Shown here in pieces: positions 27,480-37,044 of a stretch of DNA of 64,000 nt; the stretch's first letter is position 1; every line of letters begins with the position of its first letter. Position numbers and translations under genes: made by a program. Below the pieces are notes generated by a model. That model did not search any database, was not told the DNA's origin, and was given only the letters and a program-made list of their open reading frames with translations. Source of the stretch: CAVYGM01 sp963768025 (GTDB lineage Bacteria > Bacteroidota > Bacteroidia > Cytophagales > Spirosomataceae); NCBI GenBank assembly GCA_963768025.1, contig CAVYGM010000014.1, forward strand, positions 1-64,000, written 5' to 3'.

Positions 27480-29752
27480 GTGGAAACAATCGCAATAGAC
27501 CTTGAACAGGAGCGGAAGGACATCCTGAAACGATATAGGAAGCTTTTACGGACTGCCAAACCCTTGTCTCAAAGACAATGACGCCAAGCTGATTAAGAAA
27601 GCGTTCAATACATCGGTGGAAGCGCACAAAGACATGCGTCGGCGGTCGGGAGAGCCTTATATCTACCATCCACTGGCCGTTGCCCAGATTGCCGTGGAGG
27701 AAATTGGGCTGGGAACCACCAGCATCGTGGCCGCCCTGCTGCACGATGTGGTGGAAGACACCGAGATGACCATTGACGATATTGAGCCGGCTTTTTGGCC
27801 AAAAGGTTGCCAAGATCATTGACGGACTCACCAAGATTTCGGGCAAGTTTGAGTACGGCATCATCGCAGCAGGCCGAGAACTTCCGGAAAATGCTGCTCA
27901 CCCTGTCCGACGATGTGCGCGTGATTCTGATTAAGCTGGCCGACCGCCTGCACAACATGCGGACGCTGGACACGCATGCCCCGCGATAAGCAGCTGAAAA
28001 TTGCTTCGGAAACGATTTATATCTATGCCCCACTGGCCCACCGGCTCGGCTTGTACACCATCAAGTCGGAGCTGGAAGACCTGTACCTCAAATACGTCGA
28101 GCCGGAAGCCTACAAGGATATTGCCCGCAAACTTCGCGAAACCAAAGCTGGCCCGCGACCGCTTCATTGGCCGCTTTATCGAGCCCATTGAGAAGGATTT
28201 GCGCGAGACCGGGTTTCAAGTACGTGATCAAGGGCCGGCCCAAGTCCATCTATTCCATCTGGAACAAAATGAAGAAATCAGAAAAAACCCTTCGAGGAGA
28301 TTTATGATTTGTTTGCCATCCGGATTATTCTGGATGTGCCGCAGGAGTACGAAGGAAAAAGCCGCTCTGCTGGCAGGCCTACTCCATCGTGACGGACCAC
28401 TACAAGCCCAACCCCGACCGCCTGAAAGACTGGATCAGCACCCCCCGCGCCAACGGCTACGAGTCGCTGCACACGACCGTTATGAGCACGACCGGGCAGT
28501 GGGTGGAGGTACAGATCCGAACCGAGCGCATGAACGAGATTGCCGAGAAAGGCTACGCGGCCCACTGGAAATACAAAGGAAATGACACCCAGACCGGTGC
28601 GGGCATATTGAAGTCTGGATCAGCCAGGTACGCGACATGCTCGAAAACGGCTACGGGCGACAAAACCGCCGCCATTGAGTTTCTGGATGATTTCCGCAGC
28701 AATCTGTTTACGCGAGGAAGTCTTTGTCTTTACGCCCAAAGGCGATCTTAAAGTACTGCAGCAAGGGGCCACCGCGCTCGATTTTGCCTTCGATATTCAC
28801 ACCCAGATTGGGGCCCACTGCATGGCCGCCAAGGTGAAGAACACCCTGGTGCCCCTTAGCTACGTGCTGAAAAACGGCGATCAGGTCGAAGTCATCACAT
28901 CCAACAGGCAGAAGCCCAATGAGGACTGGCTGCGGTTTGTGGTTACCTCCAAAGCCAGGACCGGATCAAGGATATATTAAGGAAGAAAGCAGCCGCTACG
29001 AAACCGACGGCAAGCGATATGGTTGAGAAAAAGCTCAAGGTTCTGCGGATGGAAGCTAACAATGAGACTTTCAACCAGTTACGGGCCTTCTTTGACTGCA
29101 AAACTACCGACGATTTTTTCTATCGGATCGGCAAAGGGTACATTCGAGGTAGATGAACTCAAAAAATTCAAAAGACGACAAAGAGAGCTAAAGAAACGCA
29201 AGGAGAAGATCAATACCGAAGAAGCCCCGGACAGCCAAGGCGTTTGTAAAAGTCCTGAAGAATATTCATGGGGATCGCAACCGACAACGATATGCTGCTG
29301 ATCGGGGAGGATATGGACAAGATTGATTACACGCTCTCGCACTGCTGCAATCCGATCTCGGGCGATGACGTGTTTGGCTTTGTGACGATCAACGAAGGCA
29401 TCAAGATTCACCGGGTCACCTGCCCCAATGCCGCGGAGCTGATGTCCAAGCACGGCAACCGCATCATCAAGGCCAAGTGGACGTCCCAGAAGGACTGGCG
29501 TTTCTGGCGGGGCTGCGCATTACGGGTACCGACCGCGTGGGGCTGATCAATGACGTAACGCGAATCATCAGCAACGATCTGCACATCAACATGCGTGGAC
29601 TGACGATTGACTCCAAGGACGGTATCTTTGAGGGAAACATTAGACTGTACGTACACGATACCAATCACCTGGAAATTCTGATCAAGAAACTCGAACGCGT
29701 GGAGGGAGTGTTCAAAGTGGTGCGGTTTGATGCCAACCTGAATGTGATGTGA
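27480..29752 (+). pseudogene. spoT: Bifunctional (p)ppGpp synthetase/hydrolase RelA/SpoT, at least fifteen frameshifts as read
   Basis: Translating in whichever frame fits yields a complete long RelA/SpoT protein of about 755 residues. The HD hydrolase domain shows PYIYHPLAVAQIAVEEIGLG, ALLHDVVEDTEMT and LADRLHNMRTLD. The synthetase domain shows KGRPKSIYSIWNKMKK, IYDLFAIRIILDV, NGYESLHTTVM and EVQIRTERMNEIAEKG. The TGS domain shows VFVFTPKGDLKVLQQGATAL. The zinc-finger region is SHCCNPISGDDVFGF, and the ACT domain is RVGLINDVTRIISND. Frame changes occur near 27575, 27796, 27860, 27975, 28145, 28220, 28285, 28368, 28605, 28658, 28713, 28960, 29030, 29140, 29240, 29290 and 29497, mixing insertions and deletions. 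Protein conservation between them is perfect, so I read the gene as functional and the indels as assembly errors. GTG 27480 is the likely start. It is the main alarmone enzyme of the phylum. Confidence 0.85.
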
Positions 29753-29792
29753 AAGGCCGTGAACCCTGTGGTTTGACAGAATGTTACAGATT

Positions 29793-29809
29793 ATCACACA
29801 TCCTGTGAT
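29793..29809. promoter_or_regulatory. Palindrome ATCACA-N5-TGTGAT upstream of fur
   Basis: ATCACA and its complement TGTGAT are separated by five bases, 44 bp upstream of the fur start and 41 bp after the relA/spoT stop. The spacing and symmetry suit a dimeric regulator such as a CRP/FNR-type protein. It may be an operator, but nothing else supports this. Confidence 0.35.
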
Positions 29810-29852
29810 TTAAGATCAAAAACCCCGATATTTGCACCTGATTTCGAAACCT

Positions 29853-30359
29853 ATGTCACAAATCGGTAAAGACAATTTGGAAGCCGCAAAAAAAATCTTG
29901 ACGGCCTACCTGGAAAAGAAGGGACTTCGCAAGACACCCGAGCGTTTTGCGATTCTAGAGGAAATTTATACCCGGAGCGATCACTTCGATGTGGACGAGC
30001 TCTACATCACCATGAAAAACAAAAAGTACCGGGTCAGCCGGGCTACCGTGTACAATACCCTGGATGTGCTGGTGGACTGCGACTTGGTAACCAAGCATCA
30101 GTTTGGCAAAAATCTGGCTCAGTACGAGAAATCGTACGGTTTCAAACAGCACGATCACCTGATTTGCACGGACTGTCACAAGGTGATGGAATTCTGCGAT
30201 CCCCGGATTCAGACCATTCAGAATATGGTGGGTGAAATGCTGCACTTTAAAGTAGATCACCATTCGCTGATCTTTTATGGAGGGTGTACCCGTCCCAATT
30301 GCGAAAACAAAAGTGATGTACCGCAAGAAGAAGTACTGGATCAGGACAACTCGAATTGA
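29853..30359 (+). CDS. fur: Fur family transcriptional regulator
   Basis: I use ATG 29853 (MSQIGKDNLEAAKKILTAYL); the longer frame from 29832 adds only a few residues. The winged helix (LRKTPERFAILEEIY, SRATVYNTLDVL) is followed by the dimerisation/metal domain with KQHDHLICTDCHKVMEF and a second Cys pair, CTRPNC, near the end. These are the metal-sensing and structural zinc sites of Fur-type repressors. Whether it senses iron, zinc or peroxide cannot be told from sequence. In this phylum fur commonly precedes purA, as here. It is followed by its own terminator. Confidence 0.88.
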   Translation: MSQIGKDNLEAAKKILTAYLEKKGLRKTPERFAILEEIYTRSDHFDVDELYITMKNKKYRVSRATVYNTLDVLVDCDLVTKHQFGKNLAQYEKSYGFKQHDHLICTDCHKVMEFCDPRIQTIQNMVGEMLHFKVDHHSLIFYGGCTRPNCENKSDVPQEEVLDQDNSN

Positions 30360-30371
30360 ACAAATGTATAC

Positions 30372-30420
30372 TGCCCAATTTGACCAGTTCCTGCGTTCAA
30401 ATTGGGCATTTCTTATTTTA
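30372..30420 (+). terminator. Terminator after fur
   Basis: TGCCCAATTTGA and TCAAATTGGGCA form a perfect 12-bp stem with a 13-base loop, followed by TTTCTTATTTT. It lies 12 bp after the fur stop codon and 14 bp before purA. Confidence 0.85.
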
Positions 30421-30433
30421 ACTGTCGTATTGA

Positions 30434-31729
30434 ATGAAAGTTGACGTACTACTGGGTCTTCAATGGGGAGACGAAGGAAAAGGTAAAATCGTGGACGTAC
30501 TGGCGCCACAATATCAGGTAGTAGCCCGGTTTCAGGGCGGTCCCAATGCGGGGCATACCCTCGAATTCGACAATATAAAACACGTCCTTCACCAGATTCC
30601 ATCGGGAATATTCCGCTCCGATATCCAGAATATTATTGGTAATGGCGTGGTACTTGACCCGATCGTGTTTCGCCGTGAGATCGAAGGCCTGCAAAAGTTC
30701 AACCTGGATTTGAAAGGGAATCTGTATATCTCTAAAAAAGCATCGCTGATCCTCCCTACGCATAGCCTGCTGGATGCTGCCTACGAGAAATCCAAGGGTG
30801 ACTCCAAAATCGGCTCTACCCTGCGGGGAATCGGCCCTACGTACCAGGACAAAATTGCGCGCCTGGGCCTGCGGGTGGGGGATATCATTTCGCCGGATTT
30901 TGACAAAAAGTATCAGAAACTGGTAGGTATTCATAAAGACATCCTGAATTTTTATGAGTACGACTTTCAGGGTGCCCTCACTGAAGCCGAAAGCCGCTTT
31001 TTTGCCGCTATTGAATTCATGAAGGAATTTCAGTTGGTGGATAGCGAATACACGGTCAACCAAGCCCTAACGGACAACAAGGCCGTTCTTGCCGAAGGTG
31101 CCCAAGGCTCCCTACTGGACATAGATTTCGGATCGTATCCCTTCGTGACCAGCTCCAGCACCATGACCGCCGGTGCCTGTACCGGTCTGGGTGTATCTCC
31201 TCATGCCATTGGCGAGGTGTTCGGGATTTTTAAGGCCTACTGTACCCGCGTGGGTAGTGGCCCCTTCCCCACCGAGCTCCTGGACGAGACCGGCGAGCTC
31301 ATCCGCAAGGAAGGACGGGAGTTCGGTGCCACGACCGGTCGGCCCCGCCGCTGCGGCTGGCTGGATATGCCCGCCTTAAAGTATGCCGTGATGCTAAATG
31401 GCGTTACGCAGCTGGTGATGATGAAGGTGGATGTACTCACCATTTTTGATACGATCCGCGTGTGTACCCACTACCGTCTTGCCGATGGTACCCTCACGGA
31501 CCAGCTCCCGTACGATCTGTGCACGGAAGAAGTGGAGCCGGTGTACCGCGATTTTGCCGGATGGCCGCAGTCGCTGGATGGAATCAGTGCTTTCGAAGAT
31601 ATGCCCGCTTCGCTTATGGCCTACGTGGATTATCTGGAAAATGAATTAAAAATCCCCATTAGCTTTATTTCCACCGGACCCGACCGCGATGCGCTCATCC
31701 ACCGGGAGGCCGTAAAGCTGGTAGGATAA
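30434..31729 (+). CDS. purA: Adenylosuccinate synthetase
   Basis: This 431-residue enzyme makes adenylosuccinate from IMP, aspartate and GTP in AMP biosynthesis. The start is MKVDVLLGLQWGDEGKGKIV, containing the catalytic-loop GDEGKGK. Other motifs are GGPNAGHTLEF, GSTLRGIGPTYQDKIAR, GAQGSLLDIDFGSYPFVTSS and the guanine site STGPDRD near the C-terminus. Length is normal and no frameshift is present. A hypothetical gene follows after 21 bp and may be in the same transcript. Confidence 0.98.
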   Translation: MKVDVLLGLQWGDEGKGKIVDVLAPQYQVVARFQGGPNAGHTLEFDNIKHVLHQIPSGIFRSDIQNIIGNGVVLDPIVFRREIEGLQKFNLDLKGNLYISKKASLILPTHSLLDAAYEKSKGDSKIGSTLRGIGPTYQDKIARLGLRVGDIISPDFDKKYQKLVGIHKDILNFYEYDFQGALTEAESRFFAAIEFMKEFQLVDSEYTVNQALTDNKAVLAEGAQGSLLDIDFGSYPFVTSSSTMTAGACTGLGVSPHAIGEVFGIFKAYCTRVGSGPFPTELLDETGELIRKEGREFGATTGRPRRCGWLDMPALKYAVMLNGVTQLVMMKVDVLTIFDTIRVCTHYRLADGTLTDQLPYDLCTEEVEPVYRDFAGWPQSLDGISAFEDMPASLMAYVDYLENELKIPISFISTGPDRDALIHREAVKLVG

Positions 31730-31750
31730 CCTAATCCTGGATCTATCTGT

Positions 31751-32350
31751 ATGGCCGATTCTGCCGCCTTCTACCGGACCTTTTTTCAATATGACACACT
31801 CTTCAAAGTTGCTACTTCCGAAGAAAGTCAGGTTATCGGGATAGCAGAGGAACCAACGATCGCTACGGAAGCGGCACCGGTGCCACTTGTAAATAAACCA
31901 ATTGCTGTTGTGGAACTACCCCAAAAGGTGGCGGCTCTACCAACAGCAATTGGTTCTCCTACTCCCCCCAATACTTTTCCCGATCTCCAGCATAAGATTC
32001 TGGTACTGATTGATGAACCCAAACAGCCGGATTTGCTGCCGGAACATGCACTACTTCTGGAAAATATCCTGAAGGCTACCGGACACTCTATCGCCCAAAC
32101 CGACATCCTCAATTTTAGCTATATCCCCCAAGCCGATGCCCGGACGGTGCTCTCAACCAAGAGTACCAATTTCTTTATCACGTTTGGGGTACCTCTTATC
32201 CGCCTCCAACTGGACCTCCTTCTCCCCCCCTACATGCCCAAGCAAATCGAGGGCATCTGGTTCCTCCTGGCCGACCCTTTGTCCGACATTGAGGGGGACA
32301 AAACCCTGAAAAAGAGGCTCTGGCAAGCCCTGCAAAAAATGTTTTTATAG
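31751..32350 (+). CDS. Hypothetical protein encoded downstream of purA
   Basis: The 199-residue product has a low-complexity Ala/Pro/Val-rich middle part (about residues 20-75). Its C-terminal half is globular: KILVLIDEPKQPDLLPEHAL, SIAQTDILNFSYIPQADAR, FFITFGVPLIRLQLDLLLPP and QIEGIWFLLADPL. I do not recognise the family; the layout suggests a small alpha/beta fold. It has no signal peptide or transmembrane segment. Its 21-bp gap to purA suggests co-transcription, and the two membrane proteins after it lie on the same strand. Confidence 0.7.
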   Translation: MADSAAFYRTFFQYDTLFKVATSEESQVIGIAEEPTIATEAAPVPLVNKPIAVVELPQKVAALPTAIGSPTPPNTFPDLQHKILVLIDEPKQPDLLPEHALLLENILKATGHSIAQTDILNFSYIPQADARTVLSTKSTNFFITFGVPLIRLQLDLLLPPYMPKQIEGIWFLLADPLSDIEGDKTLKKRLWQALQKMFL

Positions 32351-32454
32351 ACCTGTTTTCTACCCTTTTTCTGGTAAAATATTCACCGGCTATCACAATA
32401 TTGTTGGTTAATTGGCAGTTTTGCTAGATAATCGCGGAGAAATTATTGCATATT

Positions 32455-33744
32455 ATGGCTACTATTTGGAAACGTTTTTCGCAATTTGTCACAGGGTCCG
32501 AAGATCAGGATCTTGGATCTTATGAGGATGGGTATGGTTCACAAAGCACCCCGCCTACGACAACGCTTCAGCCGGTAGCTCCCCTGACCGGGTCCGGAAA
32601 TTCATTCGCCGATAGCCCTACCTCGGGTATCCGGCCTGTACCAGCGCCAGTTCCATCGGTAGTACCGCCTGCTTTCAAAATCCCGATCAACTACCCCTCA
32701 CGACCCGTGAATCAAACTCCTCCTACTCGCAATCCGTCCGAACTTCCGCAACTTCAGCAGGATGCTATTGAAGACACCAACCCGCGCGAAGATGTCTCGC
32801 GCATGACACTATATTCCGAAACCCCTCCTTTGGCGATCCCATACTGGCTGGAAGACGAAGATACGCTCCGGGACGAAGGGGTCCTTTTTGGGCTATCAGA
32901 ATCAGACCCCTCTGAAAAGACCGATAGTATCCATAATTATTTTGGTCATCTGGCCGCCAACCACGAGCGTAATATTGAGCAGCAAAACGAGCGGGTGCAG
33001 GAATTAAACCTGTTTATCGGACAAAAGGAAAACCGTATTGACGAGCTGCAGGGCAAGTTAAAATCCGTCGAAGGCGTACGCCACGAAGGGGAGCATCAGC
33101 TTCCTCGTACGCTGGTGGGGCTAGCGCTGTCCATAGCGATGTGCGTGGGCAATTACTACCTGATCGAGGAGACCCTGAGTTCGTCTTTTTCGAGTAGCTC
33201 TTTCGTAGCGCTTGGAGTATTCCTGGCGGGCATGTTCAACCTATTCGGCCGGATTTCACTCTTTCATGATACGGATTCAGATGTATCGTGGCGGCGGTTG
33301 TTGGAGGAAGTAGGGATGCCGGTGGCGGCCTCGCTGTTTGTGTTTGCTCAGGCCTGGCAAACCCAGAGCTGGTGGCAGGCTACGGCCCTTTTTGTGTTTG
33401 TTTTCTTCCTCTTCCTTTTTGCCGGGAAGCTATTCCTCAGCAACATTACCGTGCTGCGCAACGATCTGAAAGTATGGCTAACCACCCGCCGCGACCGCAA
33501 GGAAGTCATTGATAATACCCAGGATTGGGAAGTGGAAATCGGACAGCTAAACCAGGAGATTGATGGCCTGCGGGTACAGAAATGGCAGGTGCTGCGTGAG
33601 CAGGGTACTTCCGAAAGCGAGCGCGACCGCCTGCACGCCCGGCGCGATATGCTCATCAAGCTTTTCGAAAGTGAATTTTACCTGGCCCGAAAAATGAAAG
33701 GCCGCCTTTCGGAAAGGCAGCTACGTGAGATCAGAGGAAACTAG
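32455..33744 (+). CDS. Uncharacterised coiled-coil/four-helix membrane protein A
   Basis: I start at ATG 32455 (MATIWKRFSQFVTGSEDQDL). The first 140 residues are Pro/Ser-rich and probably disordered. A coiled coil follows (NERVQELNLFIGQKENRIDEL). Four transmembrane helices then lie at about residues 220-345: LVGLALSIAMCVGNYYLI, SSFVALGVFLAGMFNLFG, GMPVAASLFVFAQAW and ATALFVFVFFLFLFAG. A second coiled coil runs to the C-terminus (VEIGQLNQEIDGLRVQKWQV). The next gene has the same coil-4TM-coil plan. No enzyme or transport motif is visible. I infer a paired membrane complex whose coils meet in the cytoplasm; function unknown. Confidence 0.75.
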   Translation: MATIWKRFSQFVTGSEDQDLGSYEDGYGSQSTPPTTTLQPVAPLTGSGNSFADSPTSGIRPVPAPVPSVVPPAFKIPINYPSRPVNQTPPTRNPSELPQLQQDAIEDTNPREDVSRMTLYSETPPLAIPYWLEDEDTLRDEGVLFGLSESDPSEKTDSIHNYFGHLAANHERNIEQQNERVQELNLFIGQKENRIDELQGKLKSVEGVRHEGEHQLPRTLVGLALSIAMCVGNYYLIEETLSSSFSSSSFVALGVFLAGMFNLFGRISLFHDTDSDVSWRRLLEEVGMPVAASLFVFAQAWQTQSWWQATALFVFVFFLFLFAGKLFLSNITVLRNDLKVWLTTRRDRKEVIDNTQDWEVEIGQLNQEIDGLRVQKWQVLREQGTSESERDRLHARRDMLIKLFESEFYLARKMKGRLSERQLREIRGN

Positions 33745-33785
33745 AACGAATTAGCTAAGAAGCTAACAACCTAACAGCTTAAAAA

Positions 33786-35174
33786 ATGGACGAGCAACTG
33801 CCAAGCCAACATCCCGACTACCAGCATGGCTATACTAGCGGTATCGAGAACCTGGACCGTCAGGCCTACGAGGCTTATCTTTCCAGTAAGGTGAACCACG
33901 AATGGGTGGTGGACCGGCTGACTGAAAAACGCAGGGAGCTAAGCACCCTGGAAACTACCCGACAAGGTACCGTAGCGGGTCGTAAGGCTGCTTTTGATCG
34001 CTTGCAGGGACACCTGGGAGGGTTGCAGGAGACCACCAAACGGGTGGAAGAAACCCAGAAGCAGGTGGCCGATACAGAGCAGGAAACCGAGATACTGAAA
34101 GAAAAGCGCAATAACTCCACGACGCTTTATTCGTTGCTGGCGGGGTTCATTTTTTTGGTAGCCGGACTGTCCTTTATTTTTGGGGACTTAATTATCTCGC
34201 ACGAAATCGTGGCCTACGCCCTGAACATTCGCAATTCCAACGAGGCCTGGGCCTTCGCGGTGGGCCTGGCCATGGTATCCATCCTGCTAAAACCCGCCTA
34301 CGACCGCCTCATCGAAGGCCCCTACCAAACCGACGATTCACCCCGGATCAAGAAACGCTACGGCCGCTTTAAGGTAGCCCTGGCCATTTTTGCCGTGGGT
34401 ACTTTGCTGGTATTGGGGTGGTTTCGATACGAAGCCTACCGTACCGACAAGTTGAAGGAAGCCATCAATAAATCCATCAAAAACCTGCAACTGAATGCCG
34501 TGGACCCCATGACGGGCGCGCCGATCAACAGCCCCGAACTGACCAACAAGATCGAGCAGGGCCTACGCGACTCGGACAACCTGAACATGATGCTGGTCAA
34601 TAGCCCGTGGGCTCTCCTTTCGTTTGTGTTGAGCGGGGTGCTGTTCGCCATTGCTGGGGCCGTTTCGCTGGGTATGGCACTGCCTATTTTGCAGAGTTTC
34701 TGGTACCGCTGGCTGCAAATTGACCCTCGTTTGTGGCGCTTGAAACGCCGCCGCAAGAAACTTATGAAGCTGCTGACCGCCGACGAGAAGGTACTGGCCC
34801 AGCAAACCGTACAGAAAAATATCATGGAAAACGACCTCTCCGGACTACAACCACTTGATGAATTGAGAGACAAAGAAAGGGCTTTACGGAAAGAAATAGA
34901 GGATCTGGAAGAGGAACGCAAACTGGCTCTGACCGACAGCCGCATCCATGCCTACAACGATGGCCACGCCCGGGGCGAGGTAGCCCGGAACATCATGTCG
35001 GAGGAAGAGTACGAGCAGTGGCGAAACAGCCACCTGACGGTATCCAATCTAGCCCTGCGTGCCAAGTCGTCGGCATCGGACCGGGCCGTCACCCGCACCC
35101 GTAGCTCGGGTATGCGTCCGCATCAGGCGATCAGGAAGGCTATTACGGATCGGTTTGATGAGGAGAGCCGGTAG
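33786..35174 (+). CDS. Uncharacterised coiled-coil/four-helix membrane protein B
   Basis: This 462-residue protein begins 42 bp after the previous gene. A coiled coil (KRRELSTLETTRQG to QKQVADTEQETEILKEK) covers residues 45-115. Four transmembrane segments follow: LLAGFIFLVAGLSFIFGDLI, AWAFAVGLAMVSILLK, VALAIFAVGTLLVLGWF and LLSFVLSGVLFAIAGAVSLG. Between helices 3 and 4 lies a loop of about 70 residues that may be periplasmic (INKSIKNLQLNAVDPMTGAP). A long coil and a basic Ser/Arg tail end the protein (SSASDRAVTRTRSSG). Organisation mirrors protein A, but sequence similarity is not obvious by eye. Function unknown. Confidence 0.75.
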   Translation: MDEQLPSQHPDYQHGYTSGIENLDRQAYEAYLSSKVNHEWVVDRLTEKRRELSTLETTRQGTVAGRKAAFDRLQGHLGGLQETTKRVEETQKQVADTEQETEILKEKRNNSTTLYSLLAGFIFLVAGLSFIFGDLIISHEIVAYALNIRNSNEAWAFAVGLAMVSILLKPAYDRLIEGPYQTDDSPRIKKRYGRFKVALAIFAVGTLLVLGWFRYEAYRTDKLKEAINKSIKNLQLNAVDPMTGAPINSPELTNKIEQGLRDSDNLNMMLVNSPWALLSFVLSGVLFAIAGAVSLGMALPILQSFWYRWLQIDPRLWRLKRRRKKLMKLLTADEKVLAQQTVQKNIMENDLSGLQPLDELRDKERALRKEIEDLEEERKLALTDSRIHAYNDGHARGEVARNIMSEEEYEQWRNSHLTVSNLALRAKSSASDRAVTRTRSSGMRPHQAIRKAITDRFDEESR

Positions 35175-35238
35175 GTGTTAAATTCAGAGATGCCTTGTGG
35201 ATACTAAGTCCAACTAACCCTATCGCAGATTGGGATTT

Positions 35239-35300
35239 GCGGGGAGTATCTACCACTCAACATAAAGTGGTTGGAAAATGCCCCGCAGACAACTATTTTT
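35239..35300 (+). terminator. Long hairpin downstream of membrane protein B
   Basis: GCGGGG (35239) pairs with CCCCGC (35281), and inside it ACCACT (35252) pairs with AGTGGT (35266). A run of T follows at 35295-35299. It is plausibly the terminator of the preceding gene or operon. Confidence 0.5.
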
Positions 35301-35348
35301 GAGCTTACTTCCTATGTATCTGACACATTGGGCTAAACAATAATTTCT

Positions 35349-35495
35349 ATGGCATTGGCATGGCTTATTTCTGGGGTGGTATTAGCTTGGTACTGCGTAC
35401 GGGCATTCAAAGCAAATCCGAATAGACCCAATTGGAGCAAAGCCTTTGTAAACGCTATTTTTTGGCCTCTGTCCTTATTCATTAATAGGAGGTAG
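35349..35495 (+). CDS. Possible small single-helix membrane protein (48 aa)
   Basis: A frame from ATG 35349 to TAG 35493 encodes MALAWLISGVVLAWYCVRAF, then NPNRPNWSKAFVNAIFWPLS ending LFINRR. It has one N-terminal hydrophobic helix and an amphipathic C-terminal half containing WP. The overlapping minus-strand frame (35333-35527) has a less protein-like composition. I do not recognise a family. Confidence 0.4.
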   Translation: MALAWLISGVVLAWYCVRAFKANPNRPNWSKAFVNAIFWPLSLFINRR

Positions 35496-35536
35496 GTGGT
35501 TTGTGGTGATAGAACTTTATCTAACAAATCACTTAC

Positions 35537-36223
35537 CTACACCTCCTCCTTCAACGTCTCCCACACATTCTCCGCCACGATCCTATGCCCCTGCGGCGTA
35601 GGGTGAATCCCGTCAGACTGGTTTAGTTCTCGCTCGCCGCCTACGCCTTCCAGCAGGAAGGGAATGAGAGCCGTGTTGTTCTGTTTGGCCAATTCGGTAT
35701 AGAGCGACCGGAATTCGTTGGCGTAAGTACTCCCCATGTTGGGAGGTACCTGCATACCCGCAAGGACGATCTGAACGTCGGGGTACTTGGCCTTTACTTT
35801 GTCCATGATTTCCTGCAAGTTTTTGCGAGTTTCGGTCAGGGGAATTCCCCGAAGACCGTCGTTGCCACCCAGTTCCAGAATAAATATATCCACCGGCTGA
35901 CGCAGCACCCAGTCGATCCGGCTGTTGCCGCCGGAGGTAGTCTCGCCGCTGACCCCGGCATTGACCACCTTGTACGGCAAATCTAGCGAGTCCAGCTTAG
36001 TCTGGATCAGGGCCGGGAAAGCTTCGGAAGGCTCTACCCCGTAGCCAGCCGTAAGGCTATTGCCGTAAAATAAAATCGTTTTTTGCTGAGTAGTGGCAAC
36101 GGCGGTGTCCTGAGGGGAGGCAGAAGTGGCTACCTGAGAGGTATCTGCTCTTTTTTCATCCGTACAAGCGACCGCAAGTACCATCATTGCTACCGCACAA
36201 ATAATTTGGGATACAATACGCAT
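35537..36223 (-). CDS. Arylesterase / GDSL-family lysophospholipase-like lipoprotein
   Basis: This 228-residue SGNH hydrolase has a lipoprotein signal (SQIICAVAMMVLAVACTD). Block I is ILFYGNSLTAGYGVE, with Ser as nucleophile (GNS in place of GDS, as in TesA-like enzymes). Block II has NAGVSGETTSGG, block III is LELGGNDGLRG and block V is DGIHPTPQGH, giving the Asp and His. It resembles E. coli TesA and hydrolyses acyl esters or thioesters in the periplasm. It is divergent from the ABC transporter operon next to it; TesA-YbbAP genes have the same divergent order in many Gram-negatives. Confidence 0.9.
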   Translation of the reverse strand: MRIVSQIICAVAMMVLAVACTDEKRADTSQVATSASPQDTAVATTQQKTILFYGNSLTAGYGVEPSEAFPALIQTKLDSLDLPYKVVNAGVSGETTSGGNSRIDWVLRQPVDIFILELGGNDGLRGIPLTETRKNLQEIMDKVKAKYPDVQIVLAGMQVPPNMGSTYANEFRSLYTELAKQNNTALIPFLLEGVGGERELNQSDGIHPTPQGHRIVAENVWETLKEEV

Positions 36224-36362
36224 GGTTGAATCTGAAAGTGTTGAACAGGAAAGACCGTTAAGGTGTTGATTAGTATTGAAAGTTAAACCATATTGCTTTC
36301 CTGCAAAAGTCTAAAACCTAGTTTACAACGCAAACTACATCAATTTCCTTTCAAAATCTGGA

Positions 36363-37044
36363 ATGAATAACATACTTACTCTCCAACAAGTCAATAAAAC
36401 ATATCAAAGCGGCGGTCGTAGCCTGACGGTACTCGACAACATTAGTTTTTCGGTAGAAGCGGGCTCAACCATGGCCATTGTGGGGCCCTCCGGTAGCGGC
36501 AAAACCACCCTCCTGGGCTTGTGCGCCGGACTGGATCGCTCCACCTCGGGAAATGTGGAACTACACGATACGCTCTTGAACAACCTCAGCGAAAACCAGC
36601 TCGCCTCTATTCGAAACCGCTACGTAGGATTTATTTTCCAGAACTTCCAGCTGATGCCTACCCTCACGGCCATAGAGAATGTGATGGTACCCATGGAGCT
36701 ACGCGGAGAAAAAAACGTCCGTCCGGTTGCGTTGGATCTGCTGGATAAGGTCGGCCTGGCCGACCGCTCTCACCACTACCCTACGCAACTGAGCGGTGGC
36801 GAACAGCAGCGGGTATCGCTGGCGCGGGCTTTTTCCAACAAACCCCAGATCCTGTTTGCCGACGAGCCCACCGGCAACCTCGACGCCGAAACGAGCGAGA
36901 AAGTAATTCAGCTCCTGTTCGACCTGAACCGCCAGGCTGGCACCACCCTGGTGCTGGTCACGCACGACCTGGATCTGGCTGCCCAAGACCCAACGTATTC
37001 TTAAAATAAAAGGAGGTAAGATTGTTTCCGATGACAAACTATAA
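36363..37044 (+). CDS. ABC transporter ATP-binding protein (LolD/YbbA type), frameshifted at the C-terminus
   Basis: This is the ATPase of a FtsX-type exporter. Walker A is VGPSGSGKTTLLG, the Q-loop IFQNFQLMP, the signature LSGGEQQRVSLARAF, Walker B ILFADEPTGNLD and the H-loop LVTHD. The open frame ends at 37004 in AAQDPTYS. Dropping one base near 36980 gives DLAAKTQRILKIKGGKIVSD with a stop at 37042, the expected family ending. After that correction its end overlaps the permease start (ATG 37031), a sign of translational coupling. With the TesA-like gene opposite, it resembles the YbbA-YbbP-TesA locus. Confidence 0.9.

Noticed and set aside
27480..29752. Programmed ribosomal frameshifting in relA/spoT
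   Set aside because: There are over a dozen shifts of both signs at unrelated sequences with no slippery motifs; sequence error is far simpler.
35333..35527. Minus-strand frame of 64 codons
   Set aside because: It overlaps the more membrane-protein-like plus-strand frame 35349-35495, lacks a ribosome-binding site and has no family resemblance.
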